Shown: positions 21,706 to 31,310, counted from the stretch's first letter. The stretch is 53,483 nt of DNA from an uncultured Prevotella sp. (GCA_947169185.1 CAMVOS010000016.1:1-53483); one strand, 5' to 3'. Made by a program: numbers and translations. The notes: generated by a model not told the origin, from the sequence alone.

Positions 21706-24699
21706 ATGAAGCAGGTAAACATTAAAATGCCTTTTAGGATGCTTGTCCTCATGTTAGGACTGTTCCTATCGGTAGGAGCCTTCGCGCAAATCAACGTGAA
21801 AGGCCATGTTAAGGATGCTCAGGGTGAACCTATCATCGGTGCCACCGTACGTGTAGCGAACACGCAAACCGCTACCATTACGGACTTCGACGGTAACTTC
21901 ACGCTGAAAGCTAATGCAGGTGCTGACATCGTTGTCAGCTACATCGGTTATCAGAATGCCACAGCCAAAGCCGCTCCTAATATGGAGATTGTGCTGCAGG
22001 ACGACCAGGCTCTTCTGAACGAGGTAGTTGTCATCGGTTACGGACGTGCTAAGAAAAGCGACCTTACAGGTTCGGTTACAGCTATGAAACCTGATGAACT
22101 GTCAAAGGGTATTACCAATAATGCTAGCGATATGCTTGTTGGTAAGATGGCTGGTGTTGACGTTATTACCAGTGGCGGTGCTCCTGGTGCTGGTGCTCAG
22201 ATTCGTATTCGTGGCGGTGCGTCAATGGATGCATCTAATGATCCCCTGTATGTAATAGATGGTTTGGCAATTGATGGAAACACGGCAAAAGGTATGTCAA
22301 ATGTTCTGGCTATGATTAACCCGAACGATATTGAAACCTTTACCGTATTAAAGGATGCTTCTGCTACTGCTATTTATGGTAGCCGTGCTTCTAATGGTGT
22401 GATAATTATTACCACTAAGAAGGGAAGTGCTAATAAAAAACTAAGCGTTAATTATACTGGTGACATTACAGTTTCCACCATCGCCAAGAAATATGATGTT
22501 TTGTCGGGTGACGCTTATCGTAGTCTGGTTGCTAGTATCGATGGATTGGATGCCTCATTATTAGGAACAGATAATACTGATTGGCAGGATCAAATTTTCC
22601 AGACAGCAATATCTACTACTCATAGCCTTTCTGTCAGTGGAGGTTTGAAGAATATGCCTTATCGTGTCAGTGCTGGATATAATCATAGCGATGGTATCGT
22701 TATGAATAACTATTTGCGTCGTTTTAATGCATCTGTAAATGTAGCGCCCTCGTTCTTAGATAATCATCTCCAATTCAACATTACTGCAAAGTATATGTTT
22801 GAGCATGACCGTTATGTAAGTGATGGTGCCGCAATAGGTGCAGCATTGTCAATGGATCCGACTCGCCCTGTTCGTAGCTCAGATGAAGCATTTAAATTTA
22901 CTGGTGGATATTGGCAGTATCTGCAAAACTCATCTTCAATTTCTGACCCCAACTGGACTAAGACCACCAATCCTAATGCCACTCAGAATCCCGTAGCTTT
23001 GTTACAGACAGAGATGATGAAGGCTAACGCACATGACCTCTCTGGTAACATTGAAGCAGACTACAAAATTCATGGCTTTGAAGATTTGCATGTTCATGCT
23101 AGCCTGGGTGCTCAATATACAGACTCAAACCAATCAACGGAGTATTCTCCATACTCATATAACAATAACTACTACGGTTGGAATGGTATGGAGTACTATT
23201 GGAAATATAACATCGTAGGTAGTGCGTATCTTCAGTATATGAAGGAAATTGGCGTACATAATTTCGATATTATGGCCGGCGCAGAGCAGAGCCATTATCA
23301 TCGTTCAAGTTATTCCTTTGGTGCAGGTTGGGATCCTTATACTGAGGAAGAGCATTCTCCTTCAACACGTCAGGACACAGAATGGCGTACACATAACTCG
23401 TTGGTCAGTTACTTCGGACGTCTTAATTATAGCTTACTTGATCGCTATATGCTGACGGCAACCTTCCGTGCAGATGGTTCTTCTCGTTTTGCTGAAGGAA
23501 AGAAATGGGGTTACTTCCCTGCTGTTGCTTTAGCTTGGAAAATCAATGCTGAGCCATTCTTTAAGAATGTTAATTGGCTTGATGAACTAAAACTCCGTCT
23601 TGGTTGGGGTAAGACTGGTCAACAGAATGGTATTGATGATTTCTATTACGCTCCTCTTTATGTACGCAGTAATTCATATGCACAATATCAATTTGGAGAC
23701 ACATTCTATTATACAACTCGTCCAAATCGCTATAACCCAGATTTAACATGGGAAAAGACGACAACTTATAACGTAGGTCTCGATCTCATGGCTTTGAATG
23801 GACGTTTTAGTGTGAATGTTGATGCCTATTATCGTAAGACTACTGATTTGTTAGCTACTGTTAATATTCCCGCTATGATGAACTTTGGCGATATGCTGAG
23901 GAAGAACGTAGGTTCGTTAGAGAACTATGGTGTTGAATTAGCCTTTGATGTAAAACCCATTGTTACGAAAGACTTTACATGGCAATTGACTTATAACGTG
24001 GGCTGGAATCGCAACAAGATTACAGAACTTGATGCAGGTGCACAAGACTGGGTATGGTCAGGAGCACGCCTTGGTATGAGCGGATATCTGCAACGCAATA
24101 AGGTTGGTGAACCCGTGAACTCTTACTATGTGTTCCAACAGGTTTATGACAATGCCGGAAAACCAATTGAGGGACTTTATGTAGACCGCAATGGTGACGG
24201 CCAGATTACTGATGCAGACCGCTATTATTACAAGAGTCCTGCTGCTGATGTTATTATGGGTGCTACTACAAAGTTCCTGTGGAAGAACTGGGATTTGAGT
24301 GCTTCATTCCACGCTTCATTGGGTAACTATGTTTACTATAATCATTTGGCAAGCCGTGCTCCTGTAGGTACAGGTCTTTATTCGAATGCAAACTTCCATA
24401 ATACTATTCCTGAGGCTGTTGACCTTGGATTCACTGGTACGAGTATTACTGCTGACTATTATAAGTTCAGTGACTATTTTATTCGTAATGCATCTTATCT
24501 GAAGTGTAGCAATATTACACTGGGATATTCATTCACTACATGGGATAAATACTTGAAAGGACGCGTCTATGCAACAGTTCAGAATCCATTCATTATATCG
24601 AAATATGATGGAATTGACCCAGAAGTTGCAGATGGTAACGACAGCAATCCATATCCACGTCCTATCAGTTTCCAGCTTGGTATTAATATGAATTTCTAA
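21706..24699 (+). CDS. susC: SusC-like TonB-dependent outer-membrane transporter
   Basis: A 997-residue SusC/RagA family importer that with SusD forms a lidded channel for oligosaccharides, here most likely starch fragments. Features in order: signal peptide (to about residue 27, GAFAQ), carboxypeptidase-D regulatory-like domain (about 29-115, with GEPIIGATVRV), the segment LNEVVVIGYG, the SusC plug signature IRIRGG...DPLYVIDGL (about 167-188), a TTKKGS motif, and a 22-strand-type barrel ending in phenylalanine. It leads the operon susC-susD-susE-susF with gaps of only about 13-21 bp. Its DNA is visibly A+T-richer than rpoBC or the GH genes around it. Confidence 0.96.
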   Translation: MKQVNIKMPFRMLVLMLGLFLSVGAFAQINVKGHVKDAQGEPIIGATVRVANTQTATITDFDGNFTLKANAGADIVVSYIGYQNATAKAAPNMEIVLQDDQALLNEVVVIGYGRAKKSDLTGSVTAMKPDELSKGITNNASDMLVGKMAGVDVITSGGAPGAGAQIRIRGGASMDASNDPLYVIDGLAIDGNTAKGMSNVLAMINPNDIETFTVLKDASATAIYGSRASNGVIIITTKKGSANKKLSVNYTGDITVSTIAKKYDVLSGDAYRSLVASIDGLDASLLGTDNTDWQDQIFQTAISTTHSLSVSGGLKNMPYRVSAGYNHSDGIVMNNYLRRFNASVNVAPSFLDNHLQFNITAKYMFEHDRYVSDGAAIGAALSMDPTRPVRSSDEAFKFTGGYWQYLQNSSSISDPNWTKTTNPNATQNPVALLQTEMMKANAHDLSGNIEADYKIHGFEDLHVHASLGAQYTDSNQSTEYSPYSYNNNYYGWNGMEYYWKYNIVGSAYLQYMKEIGVHNFDIMAGAEQSHYHRSSYSFGAGWDPYTEEEHSPSTRQDTEWRTHNSLVSYFGRLNYSLLDRYMLTATFRADGSSRFAEGKKWGYFPAVALAWKINAEPFFKNVNWLDELKLRLGWGKTGQQNGIDDFYYAPLYVRSNSYAQYQFGDTFYYTTRPNRYNPDLTWEKTTTYNVGLDLMALNGRFSVNVDAYYRKTTDLLATVNIPAMMNFGDMLRKNVGSLENYGVELAFDVKPIVTKDFTWQLTYNVGWNRNKITELDAGAQDWVWSGARLGMSGYLQRNKVGEPVNSYYVFQQVYDNAGKPIEGLYVDRNGDGQITDADRYYYKSPAADVIMGATTKFLWKNWDLSASFHASLGNYVYYNHLASRAPVGTGLYSNANFHNTIPEAVDLGFTGTSITADYYKFSDYFIRNASYLKCSNITLGYSFTTWDKYLKGRVYATVQNPFIISKYDGIDPEVADGNDSNPYPRPISFQLGINMNF

Positions 24700-24712
24700 A
24701 ATGATAACAATT

Positions 24713-26425
24713 ATGAAGAATATATTTCTGAAAACAGCTATTGTCGGATTGATAGCCATGGGAACGGCTTCTTGTGCCGATGAGCTGAAAATTCAATCCA
24801 TAGATCCTAAGACATCACCGTCGTATGATGACATGGAGCTTTTGGCAAAGCAATATGGCACACTAGGACTGACTGGTCAGATTGGTGGCGCTGGTAACAG
24901 TGATATCAGTGGTGATGAAGGTGAAATAGGCTTTTGGCGTACGACTTTCAACCTGCAAGAGCTTTGTACGGATGTTTGTGCTTGGGCATGGCAGGATAAT
25001 GAAGACATGAAACCACTGACTAATATACAGTGGACATCAAGTAGCTCTCGTGCTTATTGGGCATATCAGCGACTGTCGTACGATATTACTCTGTATAACT
25101 CTTATCTGTCACAGCAGGGAGATCGTACAGATGGAGAATATCCACACTATATTGCAGAGGTTCGCTTCTTACGTGCACTCCACTACTGGTATTTCCTCGA
25201 CCTCTTCCATAGAGCACCATTTAAGGATAACTTCTCTATGAGTGAGTTGCCCACAGAGAAAGTCGGAAAGGACCTTTACGACTGGATTGACCAAGAGTTG
25301 ACTGCTATTGAGTCAGCATTGGCACCTATAGGATCTTTCAACAATTCTCAAAACTTTGGTCGTGCTGACCAGGGTGCCGCTTATGCACTTCATGCTCGAC
25401 TGGCTCTGAACTCTGAGATTTACACTGACGGTCAGGTAAAAGACTATCAAAAGGCTATCGACTATTGCGATAAGGTGATTGCTGGTCCTTACGCTCTGTC
25501 TACTGCTACCAAGAATGGCTTTACCGGTTACGAACAGGTGTTCATGGGTGACAACGATACCAACCCACAGGCCATGAAGGAAATCATCTTTGCTATCCGA
25601 CAGGACGGTAACAAGACGCAGGCCCACGCAGGTAGTACCTATCTGGTAAGCTCTTGCCGTACCACTGGTATGCCTTATAGCTATACAGACAACTACTGGA
25701 GCTGTAATTTTGCTCGTAAGTCACTGATTGAGAAGTTCTTCCCCACCATTACCGACTGTAAGATTCCTTCTGAGGATGCAGTAAAGAAGTATCTTGAAGA
25801 TCACGGATTGAAGAATTTCGAAAACGAGAAAGATGTGATTGCTGCTGACGCTGAACTCGGTGGTTCTACTGCCAGCATCATTGCAGCTGCCAACGACGAC
25901 CGTGCCATGTTCTATGGTGGTGTAGGTGGTGAGTCGACAGAGAACATCCGCAAGTACACTATGGAGAAGAATATCAAGAACTTCTTTGATGGCCTGAGCA
26001 TTGTCAAATGGCAGAATCGTCGTTCAGACAATACCTCTCCCAGCCCAACGATTTATGCTGACACAGACATTCCTTTGTTCCGTCTGGCAGAGATGTATAT
26101 GACCCGTGCTGAAGCCAAACTACGTTTGGGTAAGGCAGGTGCTGTAGACGATGTAAATGTTATCAGAGCACGTGCTCATACCAACACTCTCAATGCTATC
26201 GAGCTGAAAGACATGCCTGACGAGTGGTGCCGCGAGTTCTACTTCGAGGGACGCCGTCGTAGCGACCTAGTTCGCTTTGGACTGTTCACATCCAGCCGTT
26301 ATGTATGGCCTATGAAGGGTGGTACGCCCACTGGTACTGGCGTTGACTCTCACTTCAGATTCTATCCTGTTCCTGACAACGACAGAGCAGGTAATCCTAA
26401 CATGCACCAAAACGATGGTTATTAA
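24713..26425 (+). CDS. susD: SusD-like starch-binding lipoprotein
   Basis: About 570 residues, RagB/SusD family: a surface lipoprotein that caps the SusC channel and binds the polysaccharide. The signal peptide ends in a lipobox (GTASC), so Cys near residue 21 is the lipidation site. The TPR-type helical repeats that contact SusC are recognisable in EVRFLRALHYWYFLDLF and in AAYALHARLALNSE; the C-terminal part has EWCREFYFEGRRRSDLVRFG, typical of the family. I chose the ATG at 24713 (MKNIFLK) because it gives a normal signal peptide; an ATG at 24701 would add four residues. It starts 13 bp after the susC stop. Confidence 0.95.
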   Translation: MKNIFLKTAIVGLIAMGTASCADELKIQSIDPKTSPSYDDMELLAKQYGTLGLTGQIGGAGNSDISGDEGEIGFWRTTFNLQELCTDVCAWAWQDNEDMKPLTNIQWTSSSSRAYWAYQRLSYDITLYNSYLSQQGDRTDGEYPHYIAEVRFLRALHYWYFLDLFHRAPFKDNFSMSELPTEKVGKDLYDWIDQELTAIESALAPIGSFNNSQNFGRADQGAAYALHARLALNSEIYTDGQVKDYQKAIDYCDKVIAGPYALSTATKNGFTGYEQVFMGDNDTNPQAMKEIIFAIRQDGNKTQAHAGSTYLVSSCRTTGMPYSYTDNYWSCNFARKSLIEKFFPTITDCKIPSEDAVKKYLEDHGLKNFENEKDVIAADAELGGSTASIIAAANDDRAMFYGGVGGESTENIRKYTMEKNIKNFFDGLSIVKWQNRRSDNTSPSPTIYADTDIPLFRLAEMYMTRAEAKLRLGKAGAVDDVNVIRARAHTNTLNAIELKDMPDEWCREFYFEGRRRSDLVRFGLFTSSRYVWPMKGGTPTGTGVDSHFRFYPVPDNDRAGNPNMHQNDGY

Positions 26426-26446
26426 ACAATAAACGAATATACAATT

Positions 26447-27610
26447 ATGAAAAAGATATTATTCAGTCTGTTGGTTCCCGCATTTCTCATGGGATTGATG
26501 ACCTCATGCGAGACAGACAGAGATAGTAATCCCACATTGGATGTAAGCAAGGCTGCAGAAGGATTCCATCTGAATGTTCCTGCCAATGCCTCCAACAATA
26601 CCTATGACTTGTTGGCTGGTGAGAAGCTTTGGCTTACAGCAGAACAGCCGAACTATGGTGACATACCCTATATGACACGTTTCTATGTACAGGTGTCTAA
26701 CGAGGAAGCCTTCCAGCAGTTCACAGAACTATCGACATCATTTACTACAGCCAAGATGGGCGTAGATACCTATGAGATGAATCAGGCTATTGTTGCCATG
26801 TTCAAAGAGAAGAATCCTGATACGGATTATCCTAACACGGCAGCTCCTGTATGGATTCGCCTGCGTGCCATTATCGATGGTTATAGCTTTGGTGAGAGTT
26901 TCTCTAACATCATCAAGTTGCCCAGCGTATTGGCAAACTATCAAGCTCCGAAGGCAACCCTGCCTACTCAGATTCTGATTGTTGGTTCGTCTATTCAGAC
27001 AGCATGGACCGACTGGAAGCCATTGGCTCCTGTATATGATATGGAAGGCAAATTCTATACCATTGCTTACTTCCCTGCTGGTGGACAGTTCAAGTGGGGT
27101 CTTGAGAAGGGTGACTGGCGTGGTTTCGACCGCATCAAGACGTATGACGATCAGGCTGGAGCCGGTGTCCATGAGGCAGCCAGCGATGGCAATATCCAAA
27201 TCGACAATGCCGGATGGTATGGACTGCTCTTCGATTCTGAGATTGCAGGTAGCAGCATCCAATACACGCTGCACGTATATCCTGCCAAGGCCTATATCGT
27301 AGGTGCAGCTGCTGGTGGACAATGGGACGACTCGATGGACGACTGGGCATTGACAGCTCCTGCTGATGCTAGTGGACAGTGGGTATCTCCTGCTTTCTCT
27401 GGTGCTGGTGAGTTACGTGCTTACATCAAGTATCCTGGCATCGAATGGTGGCGCACAGAGTTTACACTCTTTAAGGGTGCCCTGTTCTGGCGTACTGTAA
27501 ACATTCCTGCCAACTGGGCCGAGAATGTTGGTGAAGACTACTCTGTTAAAGTCAGCGAAGGTCAGAAACTCTATGTCGACTTTGATAAGAATACTGGTGA
27601 AGTAAAATAA
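26447..27610 (+). CDS. susE: SusE-like outer-membrane starch-binding lipoprotein
   Basis: A 387-residue lipoprotein with lipobox LMTSC near residue 20. The N-terminal half resembles the SusE N-terminal domain (strand-rich, with a Tyr/Trp pattern), and two later modules (about 175-280 and 285-385) look like the starch-binding Ig-like domains of SusE/SusF: each has the AYIVGAA or ILIVG start and spaced tryptophans. SusE anchors starch on the cell surface and tunes the size of imported glucans. It lies 21 bp after susD and 19 bp before the susF-like gene. Assignment rests on position and these features; sequence conservation in this family is low. Confidence 0.85.
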   Translation: MKKILFSLLVPAFLMGLMTSCETDRDSNPTLDVSKAAEGFHLNVPANASNNTYDLLAGEKLWLTAEQPNYGDIPYMTRFYVQVSNEEAFQQFTELSTSFTTAKMGVDTYEMNQAIVAMFKEKNPDTDYPNTAAPVWIRLRAIIDGYSFGESFSNIIKLPSVLANYQAPKATLPTQILIVGSSIQTAWTDWKPLAPVYDMEGKFYTIAYFPAGGQFKWGLEKGDWRGFDRIKTYDDQAGAGVHEAASDGNIQIDNAGWYGLLFDSEIAGSSIQYTLHVYPAKAYIVGAAAGGQWDDSMDDWALTAPADASGQWVSPAFSGAGELRAYIKYPGIEWWRTEFTLFKGALFWRTVNIPANWAENVGEDYSVKVSEGQKLYVDFDKNTGEVK

Positions 27611-27629
27611 CTAAAAAATCACAGAAGAT

Positions 27630-29483
27630 ATGAAAAAATTAATATATAGCCTCTTTGCAACTGCGAGCTTCATGCTCGCCAGTTGCACGGGTGACTACAC
27701 AGACTGGGCTGCACCACAGAAATACAGCCAAGAAGAAGCTGCTGCCAAATATGGTATTACGTTCGCTGCTGGTCCTGATGCAAATATCGTCATGCCCGTT
27801 GAAGACGATGAGATCAAGCTCTTGCAGATTAATGCTCAGAACGAGAACATCGCTGGATATACGATAAAGTCAATTAGCATTAACGGTGAGACGATAAATG
27901 CCAGTACAAGTGGTAACTATATCGTTGTTTCTGCCAAAGAACTGAACAGTCTCATAGAGAAGCTGAACAATTCTCGTGCAGCCGTAAAGCGTGATTACAT
28001 TCTGAAGACCGTAGTCTCTATCAACACCAAAACTGGTGAGTCTGTCACTTTTGAAACTGAAGCTCAGATCAACGGCGCCCTTACTCCGAAAGCTACTCCT
28101 TCTATCGATCCCAATGGTTATTTCATCCTTGGTGGATTTGAAGAAAATGCCAATGAAAAGGGAGACGGATGGCAAGCTGACAAACCTATCTGGATGACCA
28201 ACAATGGTGATGGTACCTATAGTGCAGTGGTAACAACACTGGCCGAGGGCAGCAACTGGTACAAATTCTACGAAGGCAGCAACTATGTAGCTGGCGACTG
28301 GGATTCTATCAATAAAGGTGAGATGGGCTGTGCTGTCAAGGATGACAATTCCACCTCTGGGCTCATCATTACAAAGAATGACTACACGGCTGTTGAGACA
28401 CCTGTAATTGATGGCGAGCCTGGCAACATGTACAAGATTACCATTGACATGAACAATCTTACCTACAATGTTACCCGTGTTCCAGTCAACCTATATTTGG
28501 TTGGAGGAACAAATGACTGGTATGCTTCTGCGGTTAACAAAACTGTGAAGTTTAATCAGGCAGATCCTGAGAAAGCCGTTTACACCTTAACGGTTCCGGC
28601 AGCTAAGGGTGACACTTGGTTTGCTATTGGTGATGACAAGGCATGCGATGCTATTGCTAACGATAACAACTGGAATCTGCTATATGCTACAGCCAATGGT
28701 AACGGTAAGAATGGTGAAAGTGGTAAATTGGTTCGTCGTAATAAGTTACCCGATGGCGATGATGGCTCATTTATGGTCGCAGCCGGTCCTGACCTCATTC
28801 AAATTACGATTGATCTCAACAAGGCAACTTATGAAATTAAGGGTATTGAACTATCACCTCTCTATTATGTAGTAGGTGGTATTCAGGGATGGAGCGACAA
28901 AAACAAGACCCACATCTTCACACCGCATTCTAAGAAGGTGCTCTCATACACGACTAAGTGGACAGGCGCATGGGATCTGAAGTTCTGGAATGCTATCGAC
29001 TTTGGCACCTGGGACAATGCATATGGATGCGAAGTCGACGGCGATAATTCTCCCAGCGGTAAGATTATCGGCAGTGGTGCTCAGGCCATTTCTGCTCCCT
29101 CAGCCGAGTATTACACCTTCACCATTGACATGGAGAACATGCAGTACACTTGGACCAAACTGGAAAATCAGAATCCTACTGAATATGAGTCGATCTCACT
29201 TATCGGTGAGTTCAGTGGTTGGAGTAGCGACTTTGATTTAAAACAGGTCGCTCCTCATAACTGGCATGGCGTATTTACACAGGAGAATGCTGGTATGTTG
29301 AAGTATCGTGCAAACCATGCCTGGGCAACTAATTGGGGCTATGGTAATGATGGCGACTGGAATGTGGAATCTGCTCTCGATCATATTGGTACAAATGGTG
29401 GAGGCAATATCTATGTGCCTGCAGGAACATATGATGTATATCTGAACGATATTACTAATTCTATGTTATTTGTCAATCAATAA
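27630..29483 (+). CDS. susF: SusF-like surface starch-binding lipoprotein with four modules
   Basis: A 617-residue lipoprotein (lipobox LASC near residue 19). After an N-terminal domain, four repeated Ig-like modules begin with a [F/L/Y]x[V/L]GG or similar strand: YFILGGFEE (about 164), LYLVGGTNDW (about 291), YYVVGGIQGW (about 412) and ISLIGEFSGW (about 527). Each carries tryptophans suited to stacking on glucose rings, as in the CBM58-type domains of SusF. SusF of B. thetaiotaomicron is about 485 residues with three such modules, so this one seems to have one extra. It is the last gene of the sus operon; a terminator hairpin begins 19 bp after the stop. Confidence 0.85.
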   Translation: MKKLIYSLFATASFMLASCTGDYTDWAAPQKYSQEEAAAKYGITFAAGPDANIVMPVEDDEIKLLQINAQNENIAGYTIKSISINGETINASTSGNYIVVSAKELNSLIEKLNNSRAAVKRDYILKTVVSINTKTGESVTFETEAQINGALTPKATPSIDPNGYFILGGFEENANEKGDGWQADKPIWMTNNGDGTYSAVVTTLAEGSNWYKFYEGSNYVAGDWDSINKGEMGCAVKDDNSTSGLIITKNDYTAVETPVIDGEPGNMYKITIDMNNLTYNVTRVPVNLYLVGGTNDWYASAVNKTVKFNQADPEKAVYTLTVPAAKGDTWFAIGDDKACDAIANDNNWNLLYATANGNGKNGESGKLVRRNKLPDGDDGSFMVAAGPDLIQITIDLNKATYEIKGIELSPLYYVVGGIQGWSDKNKTHIFTPHSKKVLSYTTKWTGAWDLKFWNAIDFGTWDNAYGCEVDGDNSPSGKIIGSGAQAISAPSAEYYTFTIDMENMQYTWTKLENQNPTEYESISLIGEFSGWSSDFDLKQVAPHNWHGVFTQENAGMLKYRANHAWATNWGYGNDGDWNVESALDHIGTNGGGNIYVPAGTYDVYLNDITNSMLFVNQ

Positions 29484-29501
29484 GGTATAATTCATTTATT
29501 C

Positions 29502-29541
29502 TTCAGGCGGACATCAGCAATGGTGGCCGCCTGAATGCTTT
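29502..29541 (+). terminator. Terminator of the sus operon
   Basis: TTCAGGCGG pairs with CCGCCTGAA (9 bp) around a 16-nt interior, followed by TGCTTTCTT. The T run is imperfect. Confidence 0.65.
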
Positions 29542-29567
29542 CTTATATAGCGACAAAAATCGATCAA

Positions 29568-29671
29568 CTATACCCTCTATACCCTAATTCTTTCTAACTT
29601 GCTTGATAACAGGTGATTAGCTTAGGGTATAGTTGCTGCGAACTATACCCCAACTATACCCTACTATACCC
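29568..29671. repeat. CTATACCC repeat cluster downstream of the sus operon
   Basis: Five direct copies of CTATACCC (29568, 29577, 29643, 29654, 29664) and one inverted copy (29625-29632) lie within 104 bp. The inverted copy pairs with the third direct copy to give a 10-bp stem, GGGTATAGTT / AACTATACCC, with loop GCTGCG. The 410-bp gap that contains it (29484-29893) holds no open reading frame that I can support. Confidence 0.75.
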
Positions 29672-29717
29672 CTCATGTCAAGAAAATAGCGGCTGCTTTT
29701 GAGTATAGGCGTACAGT

Positions 29718-29779
29718 CGTTTGCGTAGGCGCAAACGGTTGTTTGGGCTAACGCGAACGGTTGCGAGAAGGCTTCTCGC
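29718..29779. repeat. Two small hairpins in the sus/GH28 gap
   Basis: CGTTTGCG-TAGG-CGCAAACG (29718-29737) is a perfect 8-bp stem, and GCGAGAA-GGC-TTCTCGC (29763-29779) a 7-bp stem. Neither is followed by a T run on either strand, so they are not standard terminators, though they could stabilise the 3' end of the leftward GH28 mRNA. Confidence 0.6.
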
Positions 29780-29809
29780 TCCCTGCGTATAGGCTTCTTG
29801 TACCTCGCT

Positions 29810-29875
29810 TGCTTACTTCGCGTACCCTGTTTGCTTACTTCGGAACAGCCGTCTGCTTACTTCAGGCTACAAACG
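29810..29875. repeat. Three repeats of TGCTTACTTC at an exact 22-bp period
   Basis: The 10-bp core TGCTTACTTC occurs at 29810, 29832 and 29854, with diverged spacers of 12 bp. It lies just downstream of the leftward GH28 gene. No function is recognised. Confidence 0.75.
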
Positions 29876-29893
29876 ACGTTATTTCCAATGAAT

Positions 29894-31285
29894 TCAGTGC
29901 TTGTTGATGACGTCTTCAAGGATTATATCGGGACGTTCGTCGGGACGCATCAACTCAAACTCTACGTTTTGCAGATGTAGTCCGTCGACGTGGCGGGCAA
30001 AGAGTCCGTAAGCTGGTGTGGGGCCTGCCCAGCGAGGCTCTGGATAGTTGGTGCCCTGTTCGCGATATGGCGTCGTAACCTTCTTGCCACCACCACGATA
30101 CTGGATGCGGATGTTCGACAGCGACACGTTGCGGATAGGCGTACCCTCCATACCGGTAATGATGATGCCTGCCAGCGAGTCGCAGTCGTCAGCCACCACA
30201 TTATTAATATATATGTCACGGGCAGAAGAGACGTCCGTGCGCTCCTTGGGTCCGCGATTGCGACAACCAGTAGTGATGTAGATGGGGTAGTGGTGGACGT
30301 GGCTCATTGAGATGTTCGATACCACAATGTTTTCCATCCGCCCTTGATCAACCTCCTCGAAGGCGAGCCCGCTGCTCCACATACACGAACAGTTCGAGAT
30401 GGTAATGTTGCGGTAGCCACCATTCGACTCAGTACCAAGCTTGATGCGTCCGCACACCCAGTTTACCTTTTCGGGTATATACTCGCCACTTAGGAAGGTG
30501 CCGAGCTTATAGCCTGTCACGATGCAATTGGTGATGAGGATGTGTTCGGATAGAACGGGGCGCTTCAGTGCATACGAACTCTTCAGTACGATAGCGTCAT
30601 CGTTGGGCGTATTTACCTTCGTATTGCTCACTGTAAAGTATTTGCAGCAGTCGATGTCGATGCCGTCACGATTGGTGTCGATGGTGACATTGTCGATGGT
30701 GCCGATTTCACAGCCTGTGATGATAATGGCAAAGTGGCCACCGCGATAGATGGTGATGTCGCGGATGGTGACGTTACGGCATAGTTTGAGGGCGATGGCC
30801 TTGTCGCCTGTACCGATGCTGCCACCTTGTACGTTGCCAGCCTTCTCGGTGTCGCGCTTTGTCAGCCCTTCACCGTCAATCATGCCTTGGCCGGTGATGC
30901 TGACGTTCTGTTGCCCTTCGGCCCATATTAGCGAATTATGGAAATAGGTGTGCCCACCGTCTTGATACTCAGGGGCACCGAAGACTTCGCTCTCGTCGTA
31001 AGCTTTCATCGAGCCTGGAGCCGCAAGAATCTTTGCGCCAGCCATCAGGTGCAGGTCTACGTTGCTCTTCATGCGGATGCTGCCACAAAGATACGTTCCT
31101 GCCGACAACACGACTTGCCCGCCACCATCAGCCGTTGCGGCATCAATAGCTTTATTGATGGCAGTATGGTCGAGTGTCTTACCGTCGCCTTTGGCACCAT
31201 ATTGACGGACATCATATACGCCTGTTGCAGCCTGTGCAACTTGAACTAATAGTGATAGCAAAACGCAAAACAATATTTTCATCAT
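29894..31285 (-). CDS. GH28 family pectinase-like protein
   Basis: A 463-residue secreted right-handed beta-helix protein of glycoside hydrolase family 28 (polygalacturonases and rhamnogalacturonases). Signal peptide at residues 1-19; the family start YDVRQYGAKGDGKTLDHTAINKAI follows. Catalytic region: NRDGIDID in place of the usual NTDG, then TPNDDAIVLKSS with the paired aspartates, and GRIKLG with the substrate-binding RIK. The histidine of the usual GHG motif is absent; the equivalent stretch reads KLGTFLSGEY. This fits rhamnogalacturonan-type or exo-acting members better than endo-polygalacturonases. It is the only pectin gene seen here and lies between the susF-like and amylase genes, on the opposite strand, with its own promoter. 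Confidence 0.87.
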   Translation of the reverse strand: MMKILFCVLLSLLVQVAQAATGVYDVRQYGAKGDGKTLDHTAINKAIDAATADGGGQVVLSAGTYLCGSIRMKSNVDLHLMAGAKILAAPGSMKAYDESEVFGAPEYQDGGHTYFHNSLIWAEGQQNVSITGQGMIDGEGLTKRDTEKAGNVQGGSIGTGDKAIALKLCRNVTIRDITIYRGGHFAIIITGCEIGTIDNVTIDTNRDGIDIDCCKYFTVSNTKVNTPNDDAIVLKSSYALKRPVLSEHILITNCIVTGYKLGTFLSGEYIPEKVNWVCGRIKLGTESNGGYRNITISNCSCMWSSGLAFEEVDQGRMENIVVSNISMSHVHHYPIYITTGCRNRGPKERTDVSSARDIYINNVVADDCDSLAGIIITGMEGTPIRNVSLSNIRIQYRGGGKKVTTPYREQGTNYPEPRWAGPTPAYGLFARHVDGLHLQNVEFELMRPDERPDIILEDVINKH

Positions 31286-31310
31286 CTTTGAGTAGTTTGT
31301 AATCTGCTGG

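Noticed and set aside
29484..29893. A decayed gene or insertion-sequence remnant in the sus/GH28 gap
   Set aside because: No reading frame, no terminal inverted repeats and no target duplication could be seen; only short repeats and hairpins.
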